Part shown: positions 20,980 through 22,476 of the stretch, one piece after another
How positions within the stretch are numbered: the stretch's first letter is position 1
Layout: each line of letters opens with the position of its first letter
NCBI GenBank assembly: GCA_964505305.1
Contig: CAZDHE010000016.1
Span: 1-22,476 of the forward strand
Source of the DNA: JAXHLG01 sp964505305
GTDB lineage: Bacteria; Patescibacteriota; Minisyncoccia; Moranbacterales; DUUL01
Reading direction: 5' to 3'
Length of the DNA stretch: 22,476 bases
Position numbers and translations under genes: made by a program
The notes under the pieces: generated by a model
Told to the model about the DNA's origin: nothing
The model's input: the letters and a program-made list of their open reading frames with translations, nothing else
The model's database searches: none

Positions 20980-22440
20980 TTATTTTATTTGCCTTTCTTT
21001 TTTATTATCTAACGAATATATATGTTCTGAATATTTACTATCTATTGCGTTTATAACCTTCTCTATATTTTCACTTATATCTTTAGGATTTTTAGAGATG
21101 AAATCTGTTTTAGTTTGCATATGACTTCCATCATTGCTTAAACGATAAACAATAAATGACTCAATGTCAGGAGATAATTTATAATCATCATGCAAAAGTG
21201 TTTCTAAAATTACATCTACACGAGAATCGTTTGGATACATAAAGGAAGAAAAATATTCCAAAAACTTCCTTAAATGGTTTAAAACAGTTACGTTTTCTTC
21301 AGCTTGAGGATTTTCAATAAATTCTTTTAGCTTCGAGTAAATAAAAGTATAGTCTGATTGATGTTTGACTAAAACATGCTCTTTACCTAGTTCCAATATT
21401 ATTGAGTTACCTTTCTTTTTTTCAATCAAAAAATGTGAATGACCTTGATGGTTATCTTTATTTCTAAAACACCTCCAAAAACTGAAATTGTGTGTTGTTA
21501 CAAAAAGCTGCTTTGCATGTTTAAAATGATTTTTGATAAATCCAGCTACCAAGTGTAAATTTGAATCATCTAAACTTGATATTGGATCATCAATAAAAAC
21601 AATCCAATCTTTCAAAATATCTCCCAACTCATCTTTCTTGTCTTTGCCATCACTAAAACTTAATATAAAATAAATAAAGCTTAACACATTTCTCTCTCCC
21701 TCGCTTAGATATTTTACATGGTAGTCATTTCTTTTCAATGTAAAGTTATCTCCGTTCTGCTCAACCTTTAAGTCAAGAGAAGGTAAAAGTTCATCAAGGT
21801 ATTGATTAAACTTATCTGCACCAACAGCAATATCGTGTATTTCGTCCGAAAGAACTTTTATTTTTGTTTCTGTTGTATCTATTTGTTCTTTTAAAGAATT
21901 AATTGTTGTTTTAAGCTTTTCTATTCCTTCTTTCTTAATTTTTATTGTTTTTTGTTTATCTAAAAAGTCAGTAGATTCTTCCATTTCCAAAATTTTGTAG
22001 GTAATAACCTTATTTGCAGATTCATTTTTTGAAGCTTCAAAGTTTTGATATTTCTCTCTATGCTTCTTTATTAAATCATCCAACCTTGAAATATCTAAAT
22101 AAAAATCTTTGTATTCTAATTTAAAATCGGTATTAAAAGCATTTTTCTTCTTATTCTCCAAAGTTGTAATAATTTCTGAAAGATATTTATTATAAGCTGT
22201 TATTTTGTCATTTAATTCTTTTTTGCGTTTTTCTCCTTCTTCTCTAAATTCTTCATACCAATCAAAATATTTTTCTATTTTTGATAACTCTAAATTCCTT
22301 AGTGTGTCAATTTGACTGTCTATTTTTTTAATCAGATTTTTGTATTCATCGGAAAAATATGAATTTAATGCTTTTTTTCTTTCCTCTGTTAAAGATGAGC
22401 CACAAAAAACACATTGGTCTTTATAGAAACCACTGAACAA
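20980..22440 (-). CDS. AAA_13/RloC-like zinc-hook ATPase, N-terminal half missing, probably disrupted
   Basis: The visible 486 residues are the C-terminal part of an SMC-like ATPase of the AAA_13 (RloC/PrrC-related) family. It begins almost at a zinc hook, CVFCG with Cys10 and Cys13, followed by a long returning coiled coil (about 30-210). The ABC signature is YLSEGERN (244-251), Walker B is WIVFIDDPISSLDD (279-292), and FVTTHN holds the switch His317. The C-terminal region has HLRKFLEYF with Arg391 and Glu395, and NDGSH with His440, an R-x3-E...H pattern like the proposed anticodon-nuclease triad of PrrC/RloC. The Walker A domain is absent. A TAA stands directly before the TTG start (22438-22440), and all three frames are closed within the last 36 bases, so the gene is either broken or split from an upstream part outside the window. 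Confidence 0.75.
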   Translation of the reverse strand: MFSGFYKDQCVFCGSSLTEERKKALNSYFSDEYKNLIKKIDSQIDTLRNLELSKIEKYFDWYEEFREEGEKRKKELNDKITAYNKYLSEIITTLENKKKNAFNTDFKLEYKDFYLDISRLDDLIKKHREKYQNFEASKNESANKVITYKILEMEESTDFLDKQKTIKIKKEGIEKLKTTINSLKEQIDTTETKIKVLSDEIHDIAVGADKFNQYLDELLPSLDLKVEQNGDNFTLKRNDYHVKYLSEGERNVLSFIYFILSFSDGKDKKDELGDILKDWIVFIDDPISSLDDSNLHLVAGFIKNHFKHAKQLFVTTHNFSFWRCFRNKDNHQGHSHFLIEKKKGNSIILELGKEHVLVKHQSDYTFIYSKLKEFIENPQAEENVTVLNHLRKFLEYFSSFMYPNDSRVDVILETLLHDDYKLSPDIESFIVYRLSNDGSHMQTKTDFISKNPKDISENIEKVINAIDSKYSEHIYSLDNKKERQIK

Positions 22441-22476
22441 TTAACTTTCAGCGTCTATTTTACTCCTTTAAGAGTA

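Noticed and set aside
1..22476. CRISPR array or cas genes
   Set aside because: No regularly spaced direct repeats and no Cas-like protein seen; the repeats at 1714, 4864 and 5404 are far apart and in mixed orientation.
20980..22476. Alternative genetic code as the reason for the stop before the ATPase
   Set aside because: TAA, TAG and TGA all end intact genes in this window, so the TAA before the zinc hook cannot be read through by a changed code.

Overview
The window is AT-rich by eye, bacterial and gene-dense, and uses the standard code (TAA, TAG and TGA all end genes). It reads most like a genome of the Candidate Phyla Radiation (Patescibacteria, Parcubacteria-like). That placement is an inference. 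It rests on many genes without a Shine-Dalgarno (SD) sequence, a very short ATP synthase delta subunit, a tRNA without encoded CCA, and single-gene cell-wall and thiol proteins of a type common in such genomes.

Left part (1-5545): the tail of a membrane protein; gltX (glutamyl-tRNA synthetase); a secreted coiled-coil protein with a C39-like cysteine peptidase domain, built like a PcsB-type wall hydrolase; and an HD-domain phosphohydrolase. Then follow about 1.5 kb holding one small orphan gene and several hairpins. Three copies of a 140-150 bp element with imperfect terminal inverted repeats (MITE-like) lie at 1714-1861, 4864-5013 (inverted) and 5404-5543.

Middle (5546-13001, minus strand): a complete F-type ATP synthase cluster, transcribed right to left as atpZ-like, atpB, atpE, atpF, atpH, atpA, atpG, atpD, atpC. 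The c subunit has the carboxylate but not the usual Na+ ligands, so proton coupling is predicted. Delta lacks much of its N-terminal domain. A GC-rich 8 bp hairpin follows atpE. Upstream on the same strand are tRNA-Gln(CUG) and, 15 bases after it, a short O6-alkylguanine-DNA alkyltransferase with an intact PCHRV site.

Next (13670-16822, plus strand): an LCP-family wall-polymer ligase, pth (peptidyl-tRNA hydrolase), a 79-base two-tier hairpin, then a two-gene unit of small unknown proteins with a clear promoter, strong SDs and a strong terminator. Convergent to it, on the minus strand, is a membrane-anchored thioredoxin-fold protein with its own terminator and a TTGACA/TATAAT promoter overlapped by a 10 bp inverted repeat.

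Right end (18031-22440, minus strand): a defence-like block. A DUF2130 coiled-coil protein with a nuclease-like ExK motif sits 22 bp upstream of a DUF262-HNH protein (DGQQR plus HNH). Further upstream is an AAA_13/RloC-like zinc-hook ATPase that, as visible, lacks its Walker A half and has stops in all three frames just before it. Between the ATPase and the DUF2130 gene lies a probable unclassified structured RNA on the plus strand (about 20643-20752), with promoter, long stem and rho-independent terminator, plus a possible alternative 3' arm. This RNA and the protein pair beside it are the best candidates for something undescribed.
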